A stretch of DNA of 64,000 nt from Selaginella moellendorffii (taxonomy: Eukaryota; Streptophyta; Lycopodiopsida; Selaginellales; Selaginellaceae): contig NW_003314270.1 in assembly GCF_000143415.4 (NCBI RefSeq), positions 532,527 to 596,526 on the forward strand, given 5' to 3'. Numbering within the stretch: the stretch's first letter is position 1; each line of letters starts with the position of its first letter. Below are positions 12,166 to 22,983 of this stretch, one piece after another. The translations under genes and the position numbers were made by a program. The notes under the pieces were generated by a model. It was not told where the DNA came from. It did not search any database and saw only the letters and a program-made list of their open reading frames with translations.

Positions 12166-13312
12166 TGTAGCGCACGTGGTTTTGACCCTTTATCCTATGG
12201 TGATTTACCATAGGATAACACCACGAAGCGGAACCTAAACCCTCTTTGTGCCACGTGACAGATGCCACGTGTCACATGCCACGTGTCCATGCCACGTGTT
12301 CATAGGAACCCGAGGTTCAGGGCCTTGGGCCACTGAACGAAGGAACGGTGCCAAACTCCCAAGCGTGACGCCAAGGAGTGATGAAACCGGACCACGGAGC
12401 AACTCCCGAGCATATAGCCCAAGGAGCGAAGGGACAGGGGCCCGGAGCGACTTGGAACAGTCCTAGAGCAACCAGCATCCCAATGCCAGGACCAGCACGC
12501 AAAACGGAGCCAAACGGAGTCTGGCGCTATTTCGGCATACCGGTGGCCTAACGCGAGGATATGGGTACTCCACCAACTAGCATGGAATGGAACTTGGGCT
12601 TAGACCCAAGCCGGACGCAGAACAAGGACAGGCACGCAAGCGGGAGCTAGACTATGCCTCAGGTTGGTCGGCCATGCCCGACCTACCCACTATCCCTACT
12701 ATACATTTGGAACCCCCCACAGCCCCCCCCCCCTTGAGGAACACACGCTTTGGGCTTTCACCCCAAGCCTCCCTTAGTATCAGGAGTTAGTCTCTGGGAC
12801 AAGCTTAAAACTTACTAAATATGGAATGTCCTTAGAATGCGAATTTGGACACAGGACGAACACCATTGTGTTCAGGCCGACCTCTACATTCCGTAGATAT
12901 GCCAAATGAGCGAATCTAGACACTTTCCATAAATAGCATTTGGGACCGAAATGAGACTAACACAAAGGGCATGATAGCGAGGGTGTTTGGCAGACACGGT
13001 AAGCTATCATGTAGCGATATTGAGGGACCAATCTCAATACGCGAGGGTTCTTGTCAAGCTAGTGCAAGACAGAGCAAAAGAGAACTAAAAAGCCAGGCCA
13101 AGTATGCTTGGCTGAATAGACACTTAGGAATTCCGTCCTTATGCTCATCCGGCCAAGTACAGATGCAAAGTCCAGTTTACTAACACTTGAACAAGAGGGA
13201 CTAATAAAGGGTCCAGCAATACCGACCTCCTGCCATCGTGGCAGTAAGGAAAGAGTGTCCGTAAGGACTGGTCGACAGGTAACTTTCGATACCCGAAGTC
13301 ACATTCGCGACA
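12166..13312 (-). repeat. Second tandem family I LTR
   Basis: A complete 1,147-bp LTR, nearly identical to 11014-12161 with a handful of substitutions. It has no internal region of its own. Immediately after its end is CT, again the complement of the AG that precedes LTRs, and then an older LTR fragment. Confidence 0.9.
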
Positions 13313-13314
13313 CT

Positions 13315-13456
13315 CCAGTAAGCTAACACTTGGACAAGAGGGGCTATTGAAGGGAACCAGCAGTACCGACCTCCTGCCGTCGTGGCAGTAAGGAAAGAGT
13401 GCCCGTAAGGACTGGCCGACAAGTATCTTTCGATACCCGAAGTCACGTTCGCGACA
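13315..13456 (-). repeat. Old family I LTR fragment
   Basis: About 140 bp ending in GTTCGCGACA, homologous to the first part of the family I LTR (minus strand) but visibly more diverged than its neighbours. It is the border between the retroelement cluster and the upstream region of the broken gene. Confidence 0.75.
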
Positions 13457-13816
13457 AATGCCCCTGAAACATTGTAAGGCTCGTGTGGTCTCATGTGGTG
13501 TCCGATCGAGATGCTTCTTTGCAGGGTCATCAAGAAAGACATTGTATACCATTCTTTATTTAGCTGAACATCTGGCATTTTTGGAAATACAAGATGCTTT
13601 GGAATATCCAATCATGCATGGTATAAATATAACGAGGGTATTAAATGATATCCCAATCATGATCTTTCTTTTGGATTTCGCGTGCATGCAGTCCGAGGAA
13701 TGATGACGTTGCGGATTTCTTTTGGATTTCACATGCATGCATGCGCGCGGCGATCCAGAAATTAATGGTGGTGCCCAAGTCCGAGGAATGATGACGTTGC
13801 AGGATTACCAACCGTC
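13457..13816 (+). promoter_or_regulatory. Putative promoter and 5' leader of the broken gene
   Basis: TATAAATATA (13622-13631) is a good TATA box, directly preceded by CATGCATG (13613-13620), an RY-type motif. A segment containing GTCCGAGGAATGATGACGTT occurs twice (about 13689-13716 and 13779-13806). Each copy includes TGACGT, a bZIP-type core. TTTTGGATTTC also occurs twice. Transcription would start near 13650-13660 by spacing from the TATA box. The assignment is inferred from position and motifs only. Confidence 0.45.
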
Positions 13817-13826
13817 GTGACATTTC

Positions 13827-14195
13827 GTGCGTGTGAGGTTAGGTTTTGCATCGTACTCGCGCTCGCATCGCGCTCCCACTCGCGATCACGCTCACATTCG
13901 CGCTCATCTACCTTCTCTACAGGTTTCTCGTGTGCATCGGCGTCCACTCGCGCTCGCATCGCGCTCATGTGCATCAGCGTCCACTTCAAGACACACCCAG
14001 TTTGTAACTTCGCCGCCAACTCCGCCGCCCACTCCGCCACCCACACGCAGCCCACTTGGCGTCCCGGGAGATTTCAGTGCCACTCTCCAACTGTAAGTGG
14101 CAGAGTAGCCTTGTTGCTACGATCCGCTGCACACACAGTGCACATTCGCCAGCGAGTCCGGCCTCGATTGTCACGCCTCAATTCGGCTTCAAATG
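13827..14195 (+). other. Possible 5' exon(s) or leader with upstream frame
   Basis: The first coding exon is uncertain. One option is a start codon at 14193-14195 directly before a 5' splice site (GTAAGT at 14196), which would give a one-codon first exon. The other is an ATG at 13827 opening an Arg/Ser-rich frame to a GTAAGT at 14093. A 3' splice site at 14152 then gives an exon 14153-14195 that joins in frame to the main coding exon. The sequence is low-complexity, with repeated CTCGCGCTC-like units. Transcript data would be needed to choose. Confidence 0.35.
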
Positions 14196-14220
14196 GTAAG
14201 TCTTTTAGGCCAAGTAGAAA

Positions 14221-14242
14221 ATGGCATGAGGCCACATGCCAT
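14221..14242. repeat. 22-bp palindrome, copy 1
   Basis: The arms ATGGCATG and CATGCCAT surround a GGCC centre. It lies in the intron starting at 14196, 4 nt before a possible 3' splice site (CAG at 14244-14246). Confidence 0.8.
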
Positions 14243-14297
14243 TCAGTAGCAATATTGGCATGCACCGATTGGGCTCTCGAGTGCAGTCCGGTTACAG

Positions 14298-14319
14298 ATG
14301 GCGTGTAGCCTCACGCCAT
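14298..14319. repeat. 22-bp palindrome, copy 2
   Basis: The arms are ATGGCGTG and CACGCCAT, with CTTAG following. It lies in the same intron region (14196-14434), which could also be several small introns. Confidence 0.8.
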
Positions 14320-14357
14320 CTTAGGATGCAGCCTCAAGACATCTGATGCAGTGGTGA

Positions 14358-14379
14358 ATGGCGTGTGGCCTCACATTAT
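14358..14379. repeat. 22-bp palindrome, copy 3 (right arm decayed)
   Basis: The left arm is ATGGCGTG, the centre TGGCCT and the right arm CACATTAT. Same intron region as copies 1 and 2. Confidence 0.65.
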
Positions 14380-14434
14380 TTCCAACTGCTAGCTTTTCAT
14401 CTGTCAGCTCTAATTGTTGTGCATTTCTGAACAG

Positions 14435-15613
14435 GCGAGGAATTGCGTTCTTCTTCCAGCCACTATCAATGTGGATGCAGAGAAGGGGGAGGAGCTCATC
14501 AGTTGGACTTTCGGGATGGAAGGCGAGGATCTGAGGCTGTACAACACAGATGGTGGGAGAAAAGAATGCATGGGGATCCTCATCCAAGTGACAGACACTC
14601 CATGCAATTCCATGCAAGAATATGGACTGGCACTTGTGGTAGAGACAGCGTCCGCCTTCAAGATCCACCTTGCACATCCTAGCGGCTTCCCGGAGGGGGG
14701 CAGCGGCTATGAGGAATTCCTAGAGGGAGCTAGGGAGAGGTTGTCCAGGAGGCCCACAATTTCAAAGACGCTGCGGGACTATGAAGATCACATGGAATCC
14801 ATGGACCTCACCTACGGCGATGTTCAAAAACTATATTCCAACATTGAGCCATTGAGAGTGCCTCCAGTTCGCGAAGCGAAGGGGAAGGGGGTCGATCTGG
14901 AAACTACCCCGAAGCAGAAAAGGGTGGTCAAGCTCAAGCCGACGTCCGACTCTCCTGCTCCAAAAAAGAAGCTACTCGGTGATGCCATTGCCTCGGGTTT
15001 GAACACTACACCCACCAAAAAGAAGAGCCACAAAGAGCAGAAAGAGCAAGAAGAGGCAGCAAAAATCGTCGCAGATAATAGTACTTGTTACTATTCCAAC
15101 AAAGTATATACAATCAACGTGAGCCGTATCGACATCCAAAGCAAATACAACCACATGCTAGTATTTGATGAGTGGGTGGAGAAACTGAAGCAGAAGATGC
15201 TAGCAAGTCCAGTAACACTCGACATCGCAAACGTGATCCCCTACTACCGAACAATGAAGGGCGAGACGAGGTTTCCAGACTTGATCAATAGGAAGGTGTT
15301 GGACGATCAGAACATCTGGTTCTATACCGTCTCCGGGCAGCATTCTAGCTTGGCAATGCAAGAGATAGTTGTGGATATTATGGTGGGTGAGGAGGTGAAG
15401 AAAGTCTTCAAGACAAGAGTTGTCCGCCTGATAAAAGGCAACTCGCCCCTCCGATCTATCATATACATCTCCCACGCGCAGAATGTCAAGCAAGAAACGT
15501 GTTACAAATCGGGTCTGCACGAGACATTGGCACGAACACGGAAGCTCTGGGTTCAACTGAAGAAGCCACAAAAACCAAGACAAGGACGTGCACTAGCAAC
15601 TAGCGCTTGGCAG
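14435..15613 (+). pseudogene. Coding exon 2: N-terminal region with ParB-like segment
   Basis: This exon is open throughout (393 codons). It opens with an unrecognised domain of about 150 residues, then a basic, probably disordered stretch with several Lys-rich patches (near residues 155-225, nuclear-localisation-like). A segment near residues 230-340 resembles the ParB/sulfiredoxin fold: a Val-rich strand, a proline-containing strand around IANVIPYY, and GQHSSLA (about 302-308) in the place of the ParB G-x-H/R-R-x-x-A motif. The second basic residue of that motif is missing, so nuclease or CTPase activity should not be assumed. The family match is by eye and tentative. Neighbouring introns carry 22-bp palindromes. 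Confidence 0.6.
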
Positions 15614-15667
15614 GTAAGCCTCGTTGCATGTGGCATAGCATGTGGCCTTACGCCATTTCCATTGCAG
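15614..15667 (+). other. 54-bp stop-free intron with palindrome
   Basis: The sequence runs from a consensus GTAAG after TTGGCAG to TTGCAG before GAATTC. It is exactly 18 codons without a stop, so ignoring it still leaves an open frame. It contains a degenerate copy of the gene's 22-bp palindrome (15635-15656), 11 nt before the 3' splice site, as in other introns of this gene. I therefore call it an intron rather than coding. Confidence 0.7.
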
Positions 15668-16991
15668 GAATTCTCGAGTCTTCTCTCGAAAACACTGGGG
15701 GTCAATGACACACTCAACATCCATAACATTCTACTCGCGACAAAAGTTGTTTTTGACAAATGGGTAGATGTGCTGAGGAGGTACCATGATGGGGAGTTGC
15801 TAAACTCAATGGGTGTGGAGGACGGCCGGAAGCCCAATGATTTGAAGCTCAACGCCTTGCGTTTCTCGCTGTCTCTAGACGACGATGACCTTCTGACAGT
15901 GGCTAATGCTCTTCTACGTGGTGAGGTAGTCTTCAACAAGACCAAAATGACTCCCGGCCATATTGTGACATACGAGGACTTGTGCACGACTCTGAGAGCT
16001 CGTGCACTATTGAAGGATTGGATCCTCGAGCAAGTGGCCGTGGAGAGGGTGAGCATCAACACTACGCAAGAGATGATGGAAGAGCTGGAGTTGTCAAATG
16101 AAGACATTAACGAGTACGTGAAGGGGGCCCCCAAGTTCATCGATCTGCTGCGGGATGCCACGAAAAGTAAAGCTGAGAAGTTGGATCAGTATCCAAATTT
16201 CATTAAGAGGGATGTCGACCGCCGGCTTCAGAAACAGCTCGACCCCGCAGCAGAGGCCTATCGAGAACCTTACCGGGTATACGTGAATTCGAATGAGGAT
16301 CAAAGGTGGAGGAGCATCGTTTCCCGCGGAGATGAGCAGGTCAAGAACATCTTTTGTGTGATGGACTTCACAAATGAGGAGATCACTCATGCAGACGAAG
16401 TCAGCTCCATCATTGACTTAATGGTGGGACTTGCGGAGGTGGAATCTTCAGTCCACTATATGATCTACGACTCCGAATCCTATCACAAGTTCTGGAAAGC
16501 CTTGAACGAGGTGAAGGCTCAGTTGAAAGGCAAGGAGATGCGGGAGATCCATGGGATAATGGTTAAGAAGAAGATACCGACGAATGTCTGCATCTTCACA
16601 CTCGCCCTTGTTATTGGTCCTGCAGCAGAGTGGGACTGGAGTGACTTCTCAGCTTCGTTCGACAAGGCCAATCGAATTGATCTGAGGGAGGTCAATTTAC
16701 CCGTGCCTGAGGAACTGAAGACGGCTATGGAGCTTTTGAATCCAGAGAAAGCTCCAGGTGCAGCATGGGAAATGCTCAGCTGGGTCTTCAACGCAATAGC
16801 GGGTGGGTCACCTGCTTCCGACTCCAAGGGCAAATGCATTGTCGAGTACAACTGCGGCGGACTATTCTTTCGAGCCGCACTACTCAAGGGTGTCCCGTGT
16901 GTAGCGGTGACAAACTCCATTGAAGAGGTGACTTCAATGGAGCATATAATTACAGTTGCCAAAGAAAAACAGTATCTTCTCTGCGAACCTG
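15668..16991 (+). pseudogene. Coding exon 3: central region with possible degenerate methyltransferase-like end
   Basis: The exon is open for 441 codons. The first two thirds are predicted helical and unrecognised. Near the end, residues around 781-815 read as beta strand, a GG-containing turn, FFRAALLKG, then a hydrophobic strand CVAVTNSIEE. This resembles motif I of beta-class N6/N4 DNA methyltransferases (strand, glycine-rich turn, helix AALKLG, strand plus acidic residue). About 75 residues earlier, LALVIGPAAEW lies where a DPPY catalytic motif would be expected, but the DPPY itself is absent. ParB-methyltransferase fusions are known in bacteria and phages, which makes the order suggestive. 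If related, it is catalytically dead. Confidence in the exon is high, in the family low. Confidence 0.55.
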
Positions 16992-17133
16992 GTGAGTACG
17001 CACTTTAAGTTTAAATGTTATGTCACAAGCTCTGTATGCAGGAGCGTGGCCACCCCCAGATGCTGAAACGGCGTTAACAGCTACTGTTGAAGATACCCAT
17101 GTTGGGCCGAGCTCACAACCTGCACAAGGTAAG

Positions 17134-17155
17134 GTCACGTGAGGCCTCACGCCAT
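17134..17155. repeat. 22-bp palindrome, copy in intron 17129-17166 (left arm decayed)
   Basis: The right arm CACGCCAT and centre AGGCCT are intact and the left arm is GTCACGTG. It ends 11 nt before the 3' splice site. Confidence 0.65.
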
Positions 17156-17211
17156 TTTGATTATAGATCGTTGTGAATATTCAGACATGAGGATTGAAAA
17201 GCACACTGGTG

Positions 17212-17216
17212 GCGTG
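17212..17216 (+). repeat. Target-site duplication of element C (left)
   Basis: GCGTG here and at 24818-24822 flanks element C. The coding frame reads through one copy. Confidence 0.9.
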
Positions 17217-18921
17217 TGTAAGAGACTAAATTTTCCATTTTACTTTAGTCACTTAACCACATGTCTGACCACTTGGAGGAGTCTCATTGACAACCTCCAT
17301 AAGTCCAACTCAGGACTTGGGGCTTGCTAGCCCTGAGAATGGCATCCATGCCACTCAACCTTAGCACTTGGTCCAAGTGCTCCACGTGTCCGATCCCATG
17401 ATCGACACCCCAAGGTATCACCGACGTACCGGCCCGTTACGCTAAGGCCATGCCCATTTACCTTGGTCACACTAGTGGTCCAACACCACTTGCATCTCCG
17501 TCTTGGCCCTCCAAGACTAGGCAAACCATCCGTGAGTGGTCATCTCAGATCCACTCCTTAGCATCCTTAGGATGCCCACCGACAAGGGGAATAGCCTTCC
17601 CCAATATCCCTCTGTCAGTCCCCACTAAGTCCCTTTCTGCCCCTGGCCGTGTTTGCCAACACTGCCACTGGATCGAGACCCACAGGCCCGACCACTTAGT
17701 CCTACGGTCCTCTAGGACTTCCTCACCACACGACTGTGTCCTTGGTCACTACCCCAGAGGACTGCTCCTCTTCCTTTCCACAGTCTGGGCCTTTGGGACA
17801 ACATTTCGGAACACCGTGGCCTTACGCGAGCCACCTAGGTACTCTCCTCGCCTTCTGCCCTTGGGTGCTCTAGCCATGGGCTTAGAGCGGGTTCCATTGA
17901 GCCACACCAGGTATCCAAGTAGGTAGTGCCACCCACACTTGGACTAGGAGCATCGGCCAGTCGATCTCCCGGGGGAACTAGAGCCGGCTCTTGAACACTT
18001 CACCAAGCTACCCCGCTTGTCGGTCCGTGTTCACTCTAGTCTTGGACTTCCCAGTGGGCATCTCATCACCCAACACTGGGTCCGGCCTTCCTGGGCCAAA
18101 CTGGCCTTTCCTGGCCAAACTGGCTCCACTGCAGTCCTCCCCCTACTATACTTTTGGAGCTCACCAAACCCCCCAGGGTCTGGGAGACGAACGCTTTGGG
18201 CTTTCACCCTCTCAGGCTCCGGACTCGGACTCGGACTCGGACTCGGATTCGGACTCGGACTCGGACTCGGGCTTGGGCTCGGTCTCGGCCTTGGTCTCGG
18301 TCTCGGTCCCGATCTCGGTCTCAGTCTCGGTCCCGATCTCGGTCCCGGTCTCGATCTCGACTTCGGACTCCATCTCGGACTCCATCTCGGACTCCATCTC
18401 GGGTCCATCTCGGGTCCATCTCGGGTCCATCTCGGACTCCATCTCGGACTGCATTTCGGGTCCATCTCGGACTCCATTTCGGGTCCATCTCGGGTCCACC
18501 TCAGACTCCACCTCGGACTCCATCTCGGACTCCATCCCGGGTCCATCTCGGACTCCACTTCGGACTCCAACTCGGGTCCATCTCGGGTCCACCTCGGACT
18601 CCATCTCGGACTCCATCTCGGGTCCATCTCGGACTCCACTTTGGACTCCAACTCGGGTCCATCTCGGGTCCACCTCGGACTCCATCTCGGACTCCCACGT
18701 GTCATGTGTTGGTCCTTTTGGGTCCCTTTTTGGAGCCTCACCTTTTGCTCGCTTCGTGCTCGTTCCTCGAGCACTTTGTTGGGAGTTCTACTCCCGCTCT
18801 TGATTTTTCAAGTCGGAGCTTTTGGTCCAAACGTGTTACGCTCGTTTGGCTCTCGCTTCGGCCACTACTATGTGGCGCCCTTCCGGCTCCACTTTGGGGC
18901 CTAGGGATTTTGTGTCTCACA
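17217..18921 (-). repeat. Family II LTR (C, 3' LTR in element sense)
   Basis: The 1,705-bp LTR starts TGTAAGAGAC and ends GTGTCTCACA on the plus strand. It includes the array at about 18219-18694 and the module shared with family I (about 18144-18215). Confidence 0.9.
18219..18694. repeat. Hexamer-derived tandem array in family II LTR
   Basis: It starts with GGACTC and TCTCGG hexamers and goes over to 11- and 12-bp units such as TCGGACTCCATC and TCGGGTCCATC. The units lack stop codons in several frames, so long meaningless frames of Arg-Ser, Gly-Leu or Asp-Ser repeats appear on both strands. Confidence 0.9.
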
Positions 18922-21900
18922 ACTCCACCACCCATAGACGAAGTTCGATGTCCTCATCGAACGGTAAACCCTTTCATAAAGTAACACCCACACGTGTTAC
19001 CATTTCCATCCTTGGCACCTAGCCAATCTTTGTCTATGGTTTGACATCAAAGGCTCACCATGCCTTGTCCATCCTTTAAGGAGCGTAGTCTCTCCAACTT
19101 AGAGACTGATTGGACCATATGTAATGGTTCTCTCCTTTTATTGGTTTAGTTCTCACTAAACCTTTTAGAGACCCTTCTCTAAGTCAATCCCACTACTCCT
19201 TCTCGAGTAGTCTCAATTTCCATCGATATATAACCTTTGCACTTTGGAACTTTGAATTTTGACTTCTTGGAGTCAATTTCCTAGGTGTCTCCAACACCTT
19301 GCATTGCACAGTTTGTGCGACTCCACTTCCCTATCCTAGGAAGTTCATTACTTGAGGGCACCATCATCCTCTCTTCTATTTCGTGCCACCTTGGGCACTA
19401 AGTTCCATTTATCACACTTTGTGCTAGGGTTGTCCATCGCCCTATCATTTGGCTACCTTACCGCTCCCTCCCTTGGAGCTTCCACTTTCGCCAAATCGGA
19501 GTAATTTGGAATCCCTCCTTGGAAACACACTTCCTTTCCCGCAACTTGTTAGCGTCCAACACATTAGTGTTCCTCGCCTAACTTTGTCACTTGGATTCCT
19601 TCCAAAGGATTCCACGGCCCTATCTTGGCCACTCATCTTTTGCTCCTATCCGTTGATTGTTGCACGAAGAAACATCGAATCTCTACCTCCCTCCTTGAGG
19701 TATTGTTTCGGTTCCATAGCAAAGACTCTTCTTTGCCAAGTCCGGAGGATGTTCACCCCTAGTACGTCTCTTTAGCATCTTCTGCTATGGGCTCTATCCA
19801 CGGCCCAACTTCGTGACCCTCCCATGGGTCTTTTATAGAGACTACTTTCCTCGGACTCACTATGCCATCGCACGGACATAGTTTATTTCCCTTAGGTGCT
19901 CTTCCCACTTGGTTATTACGACCAAGCCACACCACCTTAAACAGTTCAATTTCAACATTTTGAACCAGGAGCTTCATTCCTTAGCCAACCAAGGACCTTG
20001 TCCTTTTCTGGCCATAAGATCACCTAGTGATCTCACCTTGGCACCTTAACAGAGTTGCCAAGAGGTACTTGGGTTTCTAGACCTCCAAGTTGTTGACTAT
20101 AACCCCGGGGGCATCCCCCACACTTGGCGGTGCACCCAAGCTAGCCCTTACGGCCAAGGGTTCATAGCAACTGAGATTAGGTGTCCCCATCTCACTCACC
20201 ACGACCTTGGTGCCACTTGCACCAAAGTGTTCAAGTTAGATATGCTGAGCTTTCACACTAAGCAATCTAACTGTGCATCACGACTCCGAGGCATCCCTCG
20301 CTTGGCGGTGTGCCCAAACCAGTCTCCCCACTGAGAGTCCATGACCACCGAAATATGAGTGTCCTCATATTCCAAACCATCACCACGCCCTAGTGATTTG
20401 GGACTCGAACCCAAGCACTAGAGGGTCGGGACTCGAACCCAACCTCCGTATATGCATCTACGGACGGCATCACACTAGATGCCTGGCGTGACTCCCCACG
20501 CCGGTGCACCAACCTCTTTTTAAAGCGCACTACAGATCACAGCTTAGGAACCTAGTTCCTCCACACTGCCAAGTCCTCTCACTTGACATGTCTGTGATCA
20601 TGCATGGACTCCTCCATGCTCGGCCCCCTGGCCCACCCTTTTTGAAGATATCACCTTCAACTAGGGTCTTTGTTCCCCCGACGTGCCAATCTCACTTGGC
20701 AAGTCCTCCGACCATTGTAACATGGTTCCTGCATAAGCGTGAAAGTCCTTGACCATCGACTTTCGTTCAAAGCCCTTTCTTTGAACACTCGGGAACTACT
20801 TCCCTAACCTTGATAACCTTGCCTCATGGCAAGCTTCAAGACCACGCTTCTGCTGCGCCACTCTGATTTTGCGCGTTCCATGAACCATTTACACTTGGCC
20901 TTTCTAGGTACTACGCTACCTAGAATCGTCTTTGGGAACCTTGAAGGAACTCTGTCCCTCAGCTTGCTAAGGCCTCCCCTTTCGCAAGCTTTATAGTTGC
21001 CATATAGTCTAACATGGACAATTCCATATTTTAGACTCTCCATGGCATCATGGTTGCTAACAACAACATCCTCGAGCACTCTCTTTATTCTCCACTCCCA
21101 ACTTTCATAACCACTGTTGGATATGCCCTTTGATTCCTATGGTTCAGTTCCATCCCAACACTACTTGCCTTTGGCTTCACACCTTTCCTTCGGTCATTCT
21201 CCTCCAGACCAGGAGGATAGCTTTGCACTTTCTATCATGCCTTAGCAAGTATTCTTAGGGATGAACCTACCCAATAGCCCAAGGAGTGGTTCCTCAATCC
21301 GGGTATGCTCAGCTTATAATCCCACACACTGGGGTTACATTGTTGCTTATGGGCCTTTACATGCCCATCACTAGCCTTGCCAAAATTCCAATTTTGGCTT
21401 TGTCCAACTTGGGTAGACAGTCCTCTCCTATCTTCGCAACCTTGAACATTTGGATAGCACCTTCTATCCATCATTCACTAGGGACTTAGTCCCTTGGGCT
21501 TTATCCATTGCCCTCGCAACATCAAACACCACCTTCTGGTGTTCTAAAGTGTTCAGGTGTCCCAATGATGGCTTTCTTGACAATGAGTATTTCCTTTTAT
21601 GACATTGACTTACTATATCGCAACATAAGCAACTTATCCCCCGTAAGGGTATATCCGACTTCCCTATACTAGAAGTCTTGGGTAGCTACCTTCTACCCGT
21701 TTAACCAGTTATTTTGCACCTCTTGCTTAGTTGCCTCATAGTTGTCAAGTCCTACAACTCATTGCTTGGTGCTTTCACACCTCCATCACTATCTGGGTCA
21801 CCACACTCCAACTGCATGCTCTACAGCTTAGGCTATGCCATTCCCATTTCCATTGGGATTCCTTTGGCAAGGGGTTCTCATGAACCCACCAACATAGCCT

Positions 21901-22983
21901 CAAGGTATCACACCTTGGCACATTTGGTGTCTCCACACCATCGGCTCCACGAGCCTACCTCTATGACATTTCCCTTCGTGTCTAAGTCTTTGCCAAGACC
22001 AACACCGCTCTTTCTCATGCCAACCATCCGTTAGCACTGCCCCATAGAGGTCACACACAACTTTATGTCAAAGTTGTTTTCTTCTGGGAACACCTTTCCC
22101 ATAACTTTAGCATGGCACATTTTGCCATTGATGAGATACTCTCTATTCTCATCCTTGGATCCTATGATCCCCCCCCATCCTTTGTGGGGTACAACGCACC
22201 TCAGTCCAAATGCTTCATTCAGTCCTTTTTAGGACCATCCCTTGACTCTACTTGAGTCGTCTAGCAGTTTTGGACTTGGTTAATCCACCGACCCGTAAGG
22301 TCCTACTTGTGAGGCACTAGCTCACTGGAATACACATCTTGCATTCCGGTCCTACTCAAAAGGACTATTTTCACAAGTGTTACTCCGACACTTGATTTTG
22401 TTCTCTGGGGGCAACCTTTGCCCCTTAGGACTACTTGTCCATGTGATGAGAATACCAACTCATCCACTTAATACACCCCCAACTCCTTGGGTTGTTCCAG
22501 CATTTATTAGAGGTAACCCCGGCTACCATTTCAAGGACTTGAGTCCTCTTCCGTATTTGACCTTCCACGGTCATTACCTTTGGTCTCACATTCATGAGCA
22601 CCAACCTCAACTATATGAGGATAATCTTGTGACTCCTTTATTGTTTTGGAGTCTCTATCTTTCCCGTGATCCCAACTTTAGTTGTTTACCACAACAACCT
22701 AAGACAATTTGCTGAGACAAATGCTCATCTGGATCACATCCTCAACTCAATGAGGAAAACCTTGCACTGTTCCCAAGATCCCAAAGTCGTTCCATTATTG
22801 GCCCTTTTCTATCCACCACCTCGTCTACAAGTTCACACATGAACTGTAATGGAGAGCCATGTCTTCCAGACTTGCTACTCCTCAAGGATAGGCCCACTCC
22901 TCGGACCTTCCGATGCCAACACTAGTGGTGATATACTTGAGCACCAATAAAAGTCGGACTAAGGAACAGCTCCGATACCAAAT
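18922..22983 (-). other. Internal region of C, no coding signal
   Basis: About 4.06 kb with only short open frames and no recognisable domain. Two GGTTCGAGTCC sequences (tRNA B-box-like, minus strand) lie near 20400-20444. One is the loop side of a 7-bp hairpin (20424-20444). The same region is kept in element B (44017-44037). Confidence 0.7.

Larger units (their letters stand above)
17042..17216 (+). pseudogene. Exons 4 and 5 (5' part), cut by element C
   Basis: Exon 4 (17042-17128) and the start of exon 5 (17167-17216) are joined by a 38-bp intron (17129-17166) with consensus GTAAG and TTATAG ends and a partial palindrome. The intron before exon 4 (16992-17041) has GTGAGT and TATGCAG ends and no palindrome. 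Both introns are phase 1. The encoded segment is Pro/Thr/Ser-rich and then polar. The exon stops at GCGTG (17212-17216), the target site duplicated by element C. Confidence 0.65.

Noticed and set aside
13671-13807. CRISPR-like spaced repeats
   Set aside because: Only two copies of each short repeat at unequal spacing, in a eukaryotic promoter-like region.
13817-14308. 163-residue Arg/Ser-rich frame as a separate gene
   Set aside because: It runs through likely splice sites and palindromes of the intron region and consists of low-complexity CTCGCGCTC-like DNA.
18017-18984. Long open frames (160-360 residues) with Arg-Ser, Gly-Leu, Asp-Ser or Glu-Ser repeats on both strands, also near 23758-24997, 41499-42544 and 47296-48277
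   Set aside because: They arise from stop-free hexamer-derived arrays in family II LTRs, are open in several frames at once and have no conserved domain.
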